Assembly (NCBI RefSeq): GCF_000220705.2
Contig: NZ_CP023202.1
Coordinates: forward strand, 1,860,001-1,924,000
DNA length: 64,000 bases
Direction: 5' to 3'
Source of the DNA: Streptomyces xinghaiensis S187
Lineage (GTDB): Bacteria > Actinomycetota > Actinomycetes > Streptomycetales > Streptomycetaceae
Below are positions 34,140-42,206 of the stretch, piece after piece. How positions within the stretch are numbered: position 1 is the first letter of the stretch; the number at the start of each line of letters is the position of its first letter. The position numbers and the translations under genes are program-made. A model generated the notes under the pieces. That model saw nothing but the letters and a program-made list of their open reading frames with translations, was not told the DNA's origin and searched no databases.

Positions 34140-34752
34140 CCACGGAGCCGGACCGGGGCGTGACCGGCCGGCTCCGGCGGCCGTCAAGTTCCTCGTCGCC
34201 GGCGGCTTCGGGGTGGGCAAGACGACACTGGTCGGAGCGGTCAGCGAGGTGGCCCCGGTGCGGACCGAGGAGTATCTGACGCAGGCCAGCGCCGGGGTCG
34301 ACGTCATCGAAGGGCTGGCGGACAAGAGCACCACCACGGTGGCGCTGGACTTCGGCCGGATCACCATCAGTGCCGAACTGGTGGTCTATCTGTTCGGCAC
34401 GCCGGGCCAGGAGCGCTTCTGGTTCATGTGGAACGACCTCGTCAACGGCGCGCTGGGGGCGATCGTCCTGGTCGACACCCGGCGGCTGGAGGTGAGCTTC
34501 GCCTCGATCGACTTCTTCGAGAACCGGGGCGTCCCGTTCGTGGTGGGCGTCAACTGCTTCCACGGGCACTGCGACCGGACGGAGGAGGAGGTCCGGCACG
34601 CCCTCGACCTGGACCCGGCGGTCCCGCTGCTGCTGGGCGACGCGCGGCGGCCGGAGGTGGGACGGGACCTGATGCTCGCCCTGGTCGATCTGCTGATGTC
34701 GCTGGCCCCGCCGGACGGTGCGCCGGCGGGCCGGGGCGCCGGCGTGGGCTGA
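34120..34752 (+). CDS. cvnD: CvnD: small GTP-binding protein of the conservon
   Basis: This 210-residue protein overlaps cvnC by 20 bases. The P-loop is GGFGVGKTT (28-36, Lys34), followed by a switch-like TVALDFGRI and a G3-type FGTPGQERFWFMW with the Gln-Glu-Arg typical of small GTPases. The usual NKxD guanine-specificity motif is replaced by VGVNCFHG, common among Cvn GTPases. It completes the cvnABCD unit; no cytochrome P450 gene follows, unlike some conservons. It is convergent with the acyl-CoA dehydrogenase gene, with 23 bases between. Confidence 0.95.
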   Translation: MGSNNSDHGAGPGRDRPAPAAVKFLVAGGFGVGKTTLVGAVSEVAPVRTEEYLTQASAGVDVIEGLADKSTTTVALDFGRITISAELVVYLFGTPGQERFWFMWNDLVNGALGAIVLVDTRRLEVSFASIDFFENRGVPFVVGVNCFHGHCDRTEEEVRHALDLDPAVPLLLGDARRPEVGRDLMLALVDLLMSLAPPDGAPAGRGAGVG

Positions 34753-34775
34753 CGCCCCGGCGGGGGAACGGGTGT

Positions 34776-36713
34776 TCAGCGGATGGTGCGGTGGACGTTC
34801 TCCCGGCGCGAGGGGCCCGGATCCGCGCCGGCGATCCAGGGCCCGTCGCCGCTGGGATCGAGGACGCCCTCCTCCAGCCAGGTGTACACCCCGCCCAGGA
34901 CGCCCGCGGTGACCTCGCGGTCCGGGTCGTCGGTGTTGGTCCACAGCCGGCGGAAGAGTTCCTCGGTGCGGACGCGTGCCTGCCGGCAGAAGGCGTCGGC
35001 CAGCTGGTACGCCTCCCGGCCGTGGCCGTCCTCGCGGCGCAGCTGCTCCGCCCGGGCGCAGGCCGCGCTCACGGCGAACAGCTCCGCGCCGATGTCCACG
35101 ATCCGGCCGAGGAAGCACTGCCGGCTCTCCAGCCGTCCCTGCCACCGGGACATGGCGTAGAAGGTGGCGCGGGCGAGCCGGCGGGAGGAGCGTTCGGCCC
35201 AGCGCAGGTGGCGGGCGAGATCCGGGTGCCCCGCCGGGTGGAACTCCTGGTAGGAGCCGGGCCGTTGGCCCGGGCCGGTGAGCAGTCCGGGCAGCCACCG
35301 GGCGTAGAAGCCGCCGGCCCGGGCACCGGCGCGGGCCTTGCCGGACAGGGGGACGTCCGGGTCGATGAGGTCGCCGGCCACCGACAGATGCGCGTCCACG
35401 GCCTCGCGGGCGATCAGCAGATGCATGATCTCCGTCGAGCCCTCGAAGATCCGGTTGATGCGCAGATCGCGCAGCATCTGCTCGGCGGGGACGGCGCGTT
35501 CGCCGCGGGCGGCGAGGGAGGCGGCGGTCTCGTAACCGCGGCCGCCGCGGATCTGCACGAGTTCGTCGGCGATGCGCCAGGCCATCTCGCTGCCGTAGAG
35601 CTTGGCGAGCGCGGCCTCGATCCGGATGTCCGTGCGGCCCTCGTCGGCCATCCGCCCGGCGAGTTCGACCATCGCCTCCAGGGCGAAGGTGGTGGCGGCG
35701 ATGAAGGAGATCTTGGCTCCGACGGCCTCGTGCCGCCCGACCGGGCGTCCCCACTGCTCGCGGACGGCCGACCACTCGCGGGCGATCTTCAGGCTCCATT
35801 TCCCGGCACCGGCGCAGATGGCGGGGAGGGAGAGCCGGCCGGTGTTGAGGGTGGTGAGGGCGATGCGCAGGCCGGAGCCCTCCGCACCGATGCGGTGGGC
35901 CGCGGGGACGCGGACCCGGTGGAAGCGGGTGACGCCGTTCTCCAGGCCGCGGAGCCCCATGAAGGCGTTGCGTTGTTCGACGGTGATGCCCTCGGAGGCG
36001 GCCTCCACGACGAAGGCGGTGATGCCGCCCCGGTGGCCGTCCCCGGCCGGCACGCGGGCCATGACGACGAGCAGATCCGCGATGACGCCGTTGGTGGTCC
36101 AGAGCTTCACCCCGTCGAGGAGGTAGCCGTCGCCGTCGGGCACGGCGGCGGTCGCCAGGCGGGCCGGGTCGGAGCCGACGTCGGGTTCGGTGAGGAGGAA
36201 GGCGGAGAGGTCGGTGCGGGCGCAGCGCGGCAGGAAGGCGTCCTTCTGCTCCGGGGTGCCGAAGATCTTCAGCGGCTGGGGCACGCCGATCGACTGGTGC
36301 GCGGAGAGCAGGGCCGCGATCGCGGGGCTGACGGAGCCGGTGAGAGCGAGGGCCCGGTGGTAGTACACGTGTGTGAGCCCGAGGCCGCCGTACCGGGTGT
36401 CGATCTTCATGCCGAGCGCGCCGAGCTCCTTCAGACCGCGGATGACGTCGTCGGGGATGCGCGCCTCTCGTTCGATCAGGGCGCCGTCGACCCGGGTGGT
36501 GAGGAACGCGCGGAGCCGGGCGAGGAACGCCTCCCCGCGCCGTTCGTCTCCGGCGTCGGGGGCGGGGCCCGGGTGGACCAGGTCCGGCCGGAACCGGCCG
36601 AGGAAGAGCTCCTTGGCGAAGCTCGGACTGCGCCACTCCTGTTCGCGGGCGGCCTCGGCCACCTCGCGCGCTTCGCGTTCGGAGACGGAGGGACGGGCGG
36701 ACGGTGCGGACAT
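34776..36713 (-). CDS. Very-long-chain-type acyl-CoA dehydrogenase
   Basis: This 645-residue flavoprotein oxidises acyl-CoA to enoyl-CoA in beta-oxidation. The ordinary dehydrogenase core covers about 45-440: FLLTEPDVGSDPARL and LWTTNGVIADLLVV for FAD, and the probable catalytic base Glu424 in NRIFEGSTEI. A 200-residue helical C-terminal extension follows, as in VLCAD/ACAD9-like enzymes. The start at 36713 gives MSAPSARPSVSEREAREVAE. No coupled genes surround it, and its 434-base upstream region is shared with the divergent LacI-type gene. Confidence 0.92.
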   Translation of the reverse strand: MSAPSARPSVSEREAREVAEAAREQEWRSPSFAKELFLGRFRPDLVHPGPAPDAGDERRGEAFLARLRAFLTTRVDGALIEREARIPDDVIRGLKELGALGMKIDTRYGGLGLTHVYYHRALALTGSVSPAIAALLSAHQSIGVPQPLKIFGTPEQKDAFLPRCARTDLSAFLLTEPDVGSDPARLATAAVPDGDGYLLDGVKLWTTNGVIADLLVVMARVPAGDGHRGGITAFVVEAASEGITVEQRNAFMGLRGLENGVTRFHRVRVPAAHRIGAEGSGLRIALTTLNTGRLSLPAICAGAGKWSLKIAREWSAVREQWGRPVGRHEAVGAKISFIAATTFALEAMVELAGRMADEGRTDIRIEAALAKLYGSEMAWRIADELVQIRGGRGYETAASLAARGERAVPAEQMLRDLRINRIFEGSTEIMHLLIAREAVDAHLSVAGDLIDPDVPLSGKARAGARAGGFYARWLPGLLTGPGQRPGSYQEFHPAGHPDLARHLRWAERSSRRLARATFYAMSRWQGRLESRQCFLGRIVDIGAELFAVSAACARAEQLRREDGHGREAYQLADAFCRQARVRTEELFRRLWTNTDDPDREVTAGVLGGVYTWLEEGVLDPSGDGPWIAGADPGPSRRENVHRTIR

Positions 36714-36920
36714 GGGGGCTCACCTCGCCGCGAGTAGGGGGTACGGGCCGGCGCCGGCCGGGGCGGGGACGGCGGGGCTCCGGCCGGGCGGTGGGGCTGA
36801 TGACGGTGTACCCGGCCGGGGGCGGCGCGTACCGGGCGCGGACCACGCCGATGGGCCGGACGGCGGCGGGCGGCACCGGGGAGGACGGGCGGGTGAGGGC
36901 GTCAGCGGGCCGGGAACGGC

Positions 36921-36956
36921 AGAGGGCAAAGGGCGGAGGGCAAGGGGCAGGAAGGG
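36921..36956 (+). repeat. Heptad tandem repeat with G-quadruplex pattern
   Basis: Four 7-bp copies, AGAGGGC, AAAGGGC, GGAGGGC and AAGGGGC, run from 36921 to 36948, followed by a further GGG at 36954. G runs separated by 4, 4 and 3 bases satisfy the usual quadruplex pattern. It lies 39 bases upstream of the first LacI-type operator, in the divergent region before the acyl-CoA dehydrogenase gene. Nothing else was seen in 36714-36920. Confidence 0.6.
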
Positions 36957-36994
36957 AGCAGGACTGGAGGGAGCGCACACCGGGCCGCACTCCG

Positions 36995-37008
36995 TTGAAG
37001 CGCTTCGA
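36995..37008. promoter_or_regulatory. LacI-type operator, site A
   Basis: TTGAAGCGCTTCGA contains the perfect 10-bp core GAAGCGCTTC and differs from the full palindrome TCGAAGCGCTTCGA at one base. It ends 8 bases before the -35 element of the promoter at 37017-37045. Confidence 0.75.
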
Positions 37009-37016
37009 CACTCCTC

Positions 37017-37045
37017 TGGACAGCTTCCGGGCACCGGTCTACTGT
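37017..37045 (+). promoter_or_regulatory. Promoter of the LacI-type regulator gene
   Basis: TGGACA (37017-37022) and TACTGT (37040-37045) are separated by 17 bases, a good match to the vegetative sigma consensus in Streptomyces. The element is flanked by operator A upstream and operator B downstream, which implies autoregulation. Confidence 0.6.
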
Positions 37046-37086
37046 CGTTCCACGGCATCGGCCGGGGGGCGGGGCCGACCGCACAG

Positions 37087-37100
37087 TCGAAGCGCTTCAC
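37087..37100. promoter_or_regulatory. LacI-type operator, site B
   Basis: TCGAAGCGCTTCAC carries the same 10-bp core. It lies in the leader of the regulator gene, about 35 bases after the predicted start of transcription and 47 bases before the ATG. Confidence 0.75.
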
Positions 37101-37147
37101 CCGCCCGGGGCCGGCCGCCCGTCACCGTCGCGCCGCTGGGGGACTGC

Positions 37148-38161
37148 ATGGTCACACTCGCCGAGGTCGCCCGGCACGCCGGGGTCTCCGCCAGCACGGT
37201 GAGTTATGTCCTCAGCGGCAAGCGCTCGATCTCCGCCACCACCCGCGACCGGGTCGAACGCAGCATCGAGGAGCTCGGCTACCACCCCAACGCGGGCGCC
37301 CGCGCGCTGGCGAGCAGCCGTTCGAACATCATCGCCCTGATGATGCCGCTGCGGACCGACATGTACGTCCCCGTGATGATGGAGATCGCCCTCGCGGTCG
37401 CCACCACCGCCCGCACCCACGGCTACGACGTCCTGCTGCTGACCGGCGAGGAGGGCCCGGCCGCCGTACGCCGGGTGGCGGGCAGCGGCCTGGCGGACGC
37501 CATGATCCTGATGGACGTCGAACTGCTCGACGCCCGCCTGCCGCTGGTGCGTGAGGCCGGCCGGCCCACGGTGCTCATCGGGCTGCCCGCCGACACCACC
37601 GGACTGACCTGCGTGGACCTGGACTTCGCCGCGACCGGCGCGCTCTGCGCCGAGCATCTGGCGGAGCTCGGGCACCGGGAGATCGCCGTGATCGGCGAGG
37701 CCGCGGCCGTCTACGAACGGCACACCGGCTTCGCCGAGCGGACGGTGGAAGGGCTCCGCCGCCGCGCCCGCGAGCTGGGGCTGCGCACCCTGCACCGCCC
37801 CTGCGAGGGCGGTTACGCCTCGCTGGCCGGCACCCTCGCCCGGATCTTCGGTGAACGCCCGGGCACCACCGGTCTCGTGGTGCAGAACGAGCACGCGATC
37901 GACCCGCTGCTCAGCCTGTTGCGGGAGCAGGGGCGGGCGGTGCCGGAGGACGTCTCGGTGGTGGCCGTCTGCCCGGAGCAGGTCGCCCTGCAGGCGTCCG
38001 TGCGGCTCACCTCGGTCGCCATCCCCGCCCAGGAGATGGGGCGCCGGGCTGTCGAGCTCGTCATGGAGAAGCTGGAGGGACGCGGCCGCCCCCGGTCCAC
38101 CCTGCTGCCCCCCGAACTCACCGTGCGCGCCAGCTCCGGACCGCCTCCCGCCCGGGGCTGA
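37148..38161 (+). CDS. LacI-family transcriptional regulator of the sugar block
   Basis: This 337-residue regulator has an N-terminal helix-turn-helix (TLAEVARHAGVSASTVSYVL) and hinge (YHPNAGARALAS), followed by a periplasmic-binding-protein-like sugar domain to about residue 330. ATG 37148 follows GGGGGA. Two copies of GAAGCGCTTC precede the gene, and two full palindromes lie in front of the importer operon and the GH3 gene, so this is the probable repressor of the block. Centrally symmetric CG-containing operators of this type are characteristic of the family. The inducer is unknown; an oligosaccharide is likely. Confidence 0.93.
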   Translation: MVTLAEVARHAGVSASTVSYVLSGKRSISATTRDRVERSIEELGYHPNAGARALASSRSNIIALMMPLRTDMYVPVMMEIALAVATTARTHGYDVLLLTGEEGPAAVRRVAGSGLADAMILMDVELLDARLPLVREAGRPTVLIGLPADTTGLTCVDLDFAATGALCAEHLAELGHREIAVIGEAAAVYERHTGFAERTVEGLRRRARELGLRTLHRPCEGGYASLAGTLARIFGERPGTTGLVVQNEHAIDPLLSLLREQGRAVPEDVSVVAVCPEQVALQASVRLTSVAIPAQEMGRRAVELVMEKLEGRGRPRSTLLPPELTVRASSGPPPARG

Positions 38162-38390
38162 CCACCGCGCCACCGAGCCACCGCGCCACCGCACCGCACC
38201 GTCCCGCTCCCGCCCGTCCCCGCCGCCCGCGCCCGCCGTCCCGCACCACCGCGCCCGCAGCCGCCCCGCGGGCACGGCCCGTCCGCGCCCGGCCGCACCG
38301 GCCGCCGCACCGTCCGGCCGCTCCCGGCCGTCTCCGCCCGCTCCCGGTCCGCGGCCGGGCCCCGCCCCCGACCGCGTCTCCCGCCCGCCG

Positions 38391-38430
38391 CACGGATCCG
38401 CGGGCAGCCGCGCCCGCCCGCGGATCCGTG
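38391..38430 (+). terminator. 15-bp hairpin between the LacI-type gene and the GH31 gene
   Basis: Perfect arms CACGGATCCGCGGGC (38391-38405) and GCCCGCGGATCCGTG (38416-38430) with a 10-base loop. The rest of 38162-38493 is strongly C-rich with short CCACCG repeats and no gene or operator. The hairpin ends 63 bases before GH31, so it is either a terminator or an attenuator. Confidence 0.7.
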
Positions 38431-38493
38431 CCGCCCGCGCCGCCCGGCCCGTACGACGTCCCACCGGCCGCCCGTCATCCCAGAGGAGTGCCC

Positions 38494-40542
38494 GTGAACC
38501 CGTCACCGCAGCCCGTCTCGCTCGCCCAGTCCTCCCCCACGGCCGGCACCTTCCGCGAGAGCGGTGGCGCCCTGGAGTGGTCGGGCCGGCGCGAGACCGT
38601 ACGGCTGGAACCCTGGGGCCCGGACGCGATCCGGGTCCGCGCCCGGCTCGGCGGCCCGGTCCTCACGGATCTCCCGGGCGCGCTGCGGGAGGCCCCGCCG
38701 GAGGCGCCCGCGTCGTCCGTCAAACCCGGCGACGACCGCGGACTGCTCGTCAACGGCACGCTGACCGCCGAGGTCACCGCCGAGGGAATGGTCCGCTTCC
38801 TCCGCACCGACACCGGTGAGGAACTGCTGGCCGAGGAGCGGGCGCACTTCTGGTGGCCGGGGCCGCGCCTCTACACCGCCACCGGCAACGGCTACCACCG
38901 GCTCGAACAGCGCTTCCGCGCCTACGACGGCGAACGGCTGTACGGGCTCGGGCAGCACCAGCACGGCCTGCTCGACCAGAAGGGCGCCGTCATCGACCTG
39001 GTGCAGCGCAACGCCGAGGTCACCATCCCGCTGCTCACCTCCGACCGCGGCTACACCCTGCTCTGGAACAACCCCGCCGTCGGCCGGGTCGAACTCGCCG
39101 CGAACGGCACCCGCTGGGTCGCCGACAGCGCCCGCCAGATCGACTACTGGATCACCGCCGGCGACCCGGCCGCCGCCCAGCGCCGCTACACGGCGGTGAC
39201 CGGCCGGACCCCGATGCTGCCGGAGTGGGCGGCCGGCTTCTGGCAGTGCAAGCTGCGCTACCGCACCCAGGAGGAACTGCTGGAGGTCGCCCGCGCGTAC
39301 AAGCGGCGCGGGCTGCCGTTGGCCGCCATCGTCTGCGACTTCTTCCACTGGACGCACCTGGGCGACTGGAAGTTCGACCCGGCCGAATGGCCCGACCCGG
39401 CGGCGATGGTCCGGGAACTGCGCGAACTGGGGATCGAACCGGTGGTGTCGGTCTGGCCCTCGGTCTCGCCGCTGAGCGAGAACCACCACACGATGGAGCA
39501 GCGCGGCTACTTCATCGGCACGGAGTACGGTCCGCCCGTCCACGCCGACTGGCCGGACAAGGGGGTCGCCGAACCGGTCCAGGTCTCCTTCTACGACGCC
39601 ACCCACCCGGACGCCCGCGCCTTCGTCTGGGAGCGGATACGGGAGAACTACCTGCGCCCGTACGGGATCCGCGCCTTCTGGCTGGACGCCTGCGAACCGG
39701 AGCTCAAGCCCCACTTCGCCGCGGGCCTGCGCTACCACGCCGGGCCGGGCGCGGAGGTCGGCAACCTCTACCCGCGGGAGAACGCCCGCGGCTTTCACGA
39801 GGGGCTGCTGGCCGAGGGCGAGCCGGAGGGCATCACCCTCAACCGCTCGGCCTGGGCCGGCAGCCAGGCGTACGGCGCGGCCCTGTGGTCGGGCGACATC
39901 GGCACGGACTTCGCCACGCTGCGCCGGCAGGTCACGGCGGGCCTGCAGGTGGCGCTCTCCGGCATCCCCTGGTGGAACACCGACATCGGCGGCTTCCACG
40001 GCGGCGCCCCGGAGGACCCGGACTACCGCGAAGTGCTCGTCCGCTGGTTCCAGTTCGGCGCCCTGTCCCCGCTGATGCGGCTGCACGGCTTCCGCGCCCC
40101 GGGCATGCCGCTCGGCCCCGGCATGACGGGCGGCCCCAACGAGCTCTGGTCGTACGGCCCCGAGGCCGCGGAGGTGCTCGCCTCGTATCTGCGGCTGCGG
40201 GAGCGGATCCGGCCGTACGTCCTCGCCCAGATGCGCACCGCCCACGAGGAGGGCCTGCCGCCCATGCGGCCGCTCTTCCTGGAGTTCCCCGGGGACCCGG
40301 CCGCCTGGTCGGTGGGGGACGCCTATCTGTTCGGGCCGGACCTGCTGGTGGCGCCGGTGCTCACGGCGGGGGCGGTCGAACGGACGGTCCACCTGCCCGC
40401 GGGCCCGCGCTGGACGGACGTCTGGACGGGCGAGGAGTACACCGGGGGCGCCCCGGTGACGGTGCCCGCCCCGCTGGAGCGCCTCCCGCTCTTCCTCCGC
40501 GAGGGCGCGGAGCTGGCCCGGGAGACGGTGACGGGCGGCTGA
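38494..40542 (+). CDS. GH31 glycoside hydrolase, alpha-xylosidase or alpha-glucosidase type
   Basis: This 682-residue enzyme has no signal peptide, so it is intracellular. The N-terminal beta-sandwich includes YGLGQHQHGLLDQKG; the TIM barrel starts near residue 240. The nucleophile is Asp398 in FWLDACEPELKP and the acid/base Asp468 in ALWSGDIGTDF. The WLDA-x-EPE form of the nucleophile motif also occurs in GH31 alpha-xylosidases, compatible with removing xylose from xyloglucan oligosaccharides; alpha-glucosidase activity is the alternative. GTG 38494 has AGAGGAG five bases upstream; an in-frame GTG lies two codons earlier. It follows the LacI gene but lacks its own operator. Confidence 0.9.
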   Translation: MNPSPQPVSLAQSSPTAGTFRESGGALEWSGRRETVRLEPWGPDAIRVRARLGGPVLTDLPGALREAPPEAPASSVKPGDDRGLLVNGTLTAEVTAEGMVRFLRTDTGEELLAEERAHFWWPGPRLYTATGNGYHRLEQRFRAYDGERLYGLGQHQHGLLDQKGAVIDLVQRNAEVTIPLLTSDRGYTLLWNNPAVGRVELAANGTRWVADSARQIDYWITAGDPAAAQRRYTAVTGRTPMLPEWAAGFWQCKLRYRTQEELLEVARAYKRRGLPLAAIVCDFFHWTHLGDWKFDPAEWPDPAAMVRELRELGIEPVVSVWPSVSPLSENHHTMEQRGYFIGTEYGPPVHADWPDKGVAEPVQVSFYDATHPDARAFVWERIRENYLRPYGIRAFWLDACEPELKPHFAAGLRYHAGPGAEVGNLYPRENARGFHEGLLAEGEPEGITLNRSAWAGSQAYGAALWSGDIGTDFATLRRQVTAGLQVALSGIPWWNTDIGGFHGGAPEDPDYREVLVRWFQFGALSPLMRLHGFRAPGMPLGPGMTGGPNELWSYGPEAAEVLASYLRLRERIRPYVLAQMRTAHEEGLPPMRPLFLEFPGDPAAWSVGDAYLFGPDLLVAPVLTAGAVERTVHLPAGPRWTDVWTGEEYTGGAPVTVPAPLERLPLFLREGAELARETVTGG

Positions 40543-40566
40543 GCGGAAGGGCGGCGCGGCGGCGGC

Positions 40567-42054
40567 TCACCCCGCCGGTGCGGTGATCTCCCTCTTGAGA
40601 ATCTTGCCGCTGGGGCCGGTCGGCAGCGCGTCCGTGATCCACACCTCGCGCGGGTACTTGTACGCGGCCACCCGGTCCCTGACGAACTCCCGCAGTTCAC
40701 CGGGGGTGGCCGTCGCGCCCGGGCGCAGCACCACCGCGGCCCCGATCTCCTCGCCGAGACGGGCGTGTGCCACGGGCACCACGGCGGCCAGCGCGACGGC
40801 GGGGTGCTCGTGGAGCACCTCCTCGATCTCGCGCGGGTAGACGTTGTAGCCGCCGCGGATGATCATGTCCTTCTTGCGGTCGACGACGTAGAAGTAGCCG
40901 TCCTCGTCCTGCCGGGCCAGGTCTCCGGTGCGCAGCCAGCCGTCGGGGACGGCGGCCGCCGTCTCCTCCGGGAGGTTCCAGTACCCCTTCATCACGTTGG
41001 GTCCGCGGACCGCCATCTCGCCGACCTCGCCGAGCGCCACGTCCCGGCCCCGGTCGTCCAGGAGCCGCACCTCCACGTCCTGGATCGGGGTGCCGATGGA
41101 GCCCGCCTTGCGGGGCCGGTCGGGGTGGTTGAAGGTGACGACCGGGCTGGTCTCGGACATGCCGAAGCCCTCCAGCACCGCGCAGCCGAAGCGCCGCTCG
41201 AAGCCGTGCAGAACCTCCACCGGCAGCGATGCCCCTCCGGAGATGCACATCCGCAGCGTGGAGACGTCCGCGTCCGAGGGGTGCTGGAGCAGCGCCGCGT
41301 ACATGGTCGGGACGCCCTCGAAGACCGTGGCGCGGTCGCGGGCGATGGCGTCCAGGACGGCCTGCGGGTCGAAGCGGGGGATCAGGGTGAGCGAGGCGCC
41401 GCTGAGGACGGCCACGCTCATGGTGCAGATCTGCCCGAAGATGTGGAACAGCGGCAGGCAGCCGACCACCACGTCGTCCGGGGTCATCCGCTGCACGGAG
41501 TCCTTGTTGACCCGGGTGTTGTGGCGCAGTCCGCCATGGGTGAGGGCGGCGCCCTTGGGGCGGCCGGTGGTCCCGGAGGTGTACAGCAGCACGGCCACGT
41601 CGGCGTCGTCCGTCTCCGCCACCCCGGGCGCCGGCTCGTGACCGGCCAGCCGGCCGGCGAAGTCCGCGGGTTCGACGGCCAGGTGCCGGACCCCGGCGGC
41701 GGCCGCGCCCTGAGCGCCCTCGCCCGGCGCCCGGTGCCATTCACACAGCAGCACCGCTCCGGAGTCGTTCAGGTGGAACTCGGTCTCGCGCGTCTTCAGC
41801 AGCGGGTTCAAGGGGACGACGACCGCCCCGGCGCGCAGCGCGCCGTAGTACAGGACGACGAACTCCGGAACGTTGGGCAGCATCAGGGCGACCCGGTCCC
41901 CCGGCCGTACGCCCTCGGCGCGCAGCAGCGCGGCGGCACGGGCGCTGCGCTCGTCCAGCTCCGCGTAGCCGGTGACCTGCTCACCGAGGCGCAGGGCGGG
42001 CCGCTCCGGCTGCCGCTGCGCCGTCTCCACCAGGAACTCTGCCAGGTTGGCCAT
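40567..42054 (-). CDS. Long-chain acyl-CoA ligase (AMP-binding family)
   Basis: This 495-residue ANL-superfamily enzyme activates a carboxylic acid, probably a fatty acid, through an acyl-adenylate to acyl-CoA. The P-loop is VLLYTSGTTGRPKGAAL (about 157-173). GFGMSETSP, GWLRTGDLARQDEDGYFYV and DRKKDMIIRGGYNVYPREIE give the other family motifs, and the catalytic Lys is in PTGPSGKILKREI. The chain-length preference cannot be read. It is divergent from a PucR-type regulator across a 152-base spacer that holds a perfect 16-bp palindrome. Confidence 0.93.
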   Translation of the reverse strand: MANLAEFLVETAQRQPERPALRLGEQVTGYAELDERSARAAALLRAEGVRPGDRVALMLPNVPEFVVLYYGALRAGAVVVPLNPLLKTRETEFHLNDSGAVLLCEWHRAPGEGAQGAAAAGVRHLAVEPADFAGRLAGHEPAPGVAETDDADVAVLLYTSGTTGRPKGAALTHGGLRHNTRVNKDSVQRMTPDDVVVGCLPLFHIFGQICTMSVAVLSGASLTLIPRFDPQAVLDAIARDRATVFEGVPTMYAALLQHPSDADVSTLRMCISGGASLPVEVLHGFERRFGCAVLEGFGMSETSPVVTFNHPDRPRKAGSIGTPIQDVEVRLLDDRGRDVALGEVGEMAVRGPNVMKGYWNLPEETAAAVPDGWLRTGDLARQDEDGYFYVVDRKKDMIIRGGYNVYPREIEEVLHEHPAVALAAVVPVAHARLGEEIGAAVVLRPGATATPGELREFVRDRVAAYKYPREVWITDALPTGPSGKILKREITAPAG

Positions 42055-42167
42055 GGCCTGCCTCCACGCGTGTCATCGTCGTGAATCCGCTGTTCACGTG
42101 GACGTCATCGTGCTGCCGCACACGGGCCGGGTCCTATGGCCGGCGGGACAGTGTCTCGCGGACAGGA

Positions 42168-42183
42168 TTGTTCCCGGGAACAA
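42168..42183. promoter_or_regulatory. Perfect 16-bp palindrome in the divergent ligase/regulator promoter region
   Basis: TTGTTCCCGGGAACAA is a perfect palindrome, 23 bases before the PucR-type start and 113 bases before the ligase start. It is AT-rich at its flanks in a GC-rich genome. It is the best candidate operator for the adjacent regulator. Confidence 0.6.
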
Positions 42184-42206
42184 GACCACGGCGTTAAGCT
42201 GCGAAA

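Noticed and set aside
34021..37011. Minus-strand frame of almost 1000 codons overlapping the acyl-CoA dehydrogenase in another frame
   Set aside because: The product is Arg/Pro-rich without motifs; the 645-residue dehydrogenase frame is clearly the real one.
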